Of a stretch of DNA of 64,000 nucleotides, positions 63,831 to 64,000 are shown in pieces. The stretch lies in contig NW_024881330.1 of the NCBI RefSeq assembly GCF_018691265.1, positions 21,100,886 to 21,164,885 on the forward strand, in the 5' to 3' direction. Under the pieces are notes generated by a model, which searched no databases, was not told where the DNA came from, and worked only from the letters and a program-made list of their open reading frames with translations. The position numbers and the translations under genes are program-made. Position 1 is the stretch's first letter; every line of letters starts with the position of its first letter. The stretch is from Tyto alba. Taxonomy: Eukaryota; Chordata; Aves; Strigiformes; Tytonidae.

Positions 63831-64000
63831 TCATCAAGTGCTTGGTATTTAGTTTGTCCCAAATCACATGGATCATTGCAGGGGATCATGACTTAGACTG
63901 CACAGGGAAAATCTCCCTTCTGCTACAGCAGAGATGTTGGGCACAGCAAGTAAATCAGTGGATCTTCGTATTTTCAATCAACTGCTACTGGTTTGCTTTG

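Larger units (their letters stand above)
54780..64000 (-). other. ZFPM2: ZFPM2 intron 5, segment farthest upstream
   Basis: Assigned to intron 5 because no FOG2 exon is seen between here and exon 6. It is AT-rich with GC-richer islands at about 57130-57260, 60840-61230 and 62940-63180, none with a recognisable product or dense CpG. A possible ancient repeat lies at 58430-58510 and a short tandem array at 63756-63830. If exon 5 was missed by eye, part of this segment would belong to an earlier intron. Confidence 0.6.

Overview
The window is vertebrate nuclear DNA carrying the 3' half of one gene, ZFPM2 (FOG2, Friend of GATA 2), on the minus strand. The predicted protein is nearly collinear with human FOG2. 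The long AT-rich non-coding stretches hold few interspersed repeats, mostly simple-sequence tracts plus one very old CR1 LINE fossil. This points to a bird; another archosaur is less likely. No second protein-coding gene can be supported.

Layout, right to left in the direction of transcription. From about 64000 to 18043 lies part of a very long intron (intron 5 by human numbering), at least 46 kb. Exon 6 is at 18042-17836, intron 6 at 17835-14255, exon 7 at 14254-14030, intron 7 at 14029-10855, and the large terminal exon 8 codes from 10854 to 8363. All visible introns are phase 1 and all splice sites are canonical. A 3' UTR of roughly 1 kb runs to a poly(A) signal at 7392-7397. Positions 1-7371 are downstream intergenic DNA. 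Exons 1-5, encoding the N-terminal repression motif, are outside the window or were not found in it.

The three exons encode about 974 residues: the end of the N-terminal PR-like region (exon 6), the GATA-binding CCHC finger 1 and C2H2 finger 2 (exon 7), and fingers 3-8, a basic nuclear-localisation stretch, the CtBP-binding motif PIDLSKK and four SUMO-consensus lysines (exon 8). FOG2 is a nuclear co-regulator that binds GATA4/5/6 and recruits CtBP and other repressors in heart, gonad, diaphragm and lung development. The 3' UTR carries two seed matches each for the miR-200 and miR-130 families, both reported FOG2 regulators.

The most striking non-coding feature is an isolated CpG island at about 30421-30760 inside the AT-rich intron. 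It has GC boxes and two strong CTCF-type motifs in divergent orientation 62 bp apart. It may be a boundary element, an internal promoter for a short FOG2 transcript, or both. Lesser items are a GC-richer block with two AP-1 sites beside an A26 tract, a 41-bp minisatellite, an unidentified region with long open frames near 53.0-53.5 kb, and two weak ancient repeat candidates.
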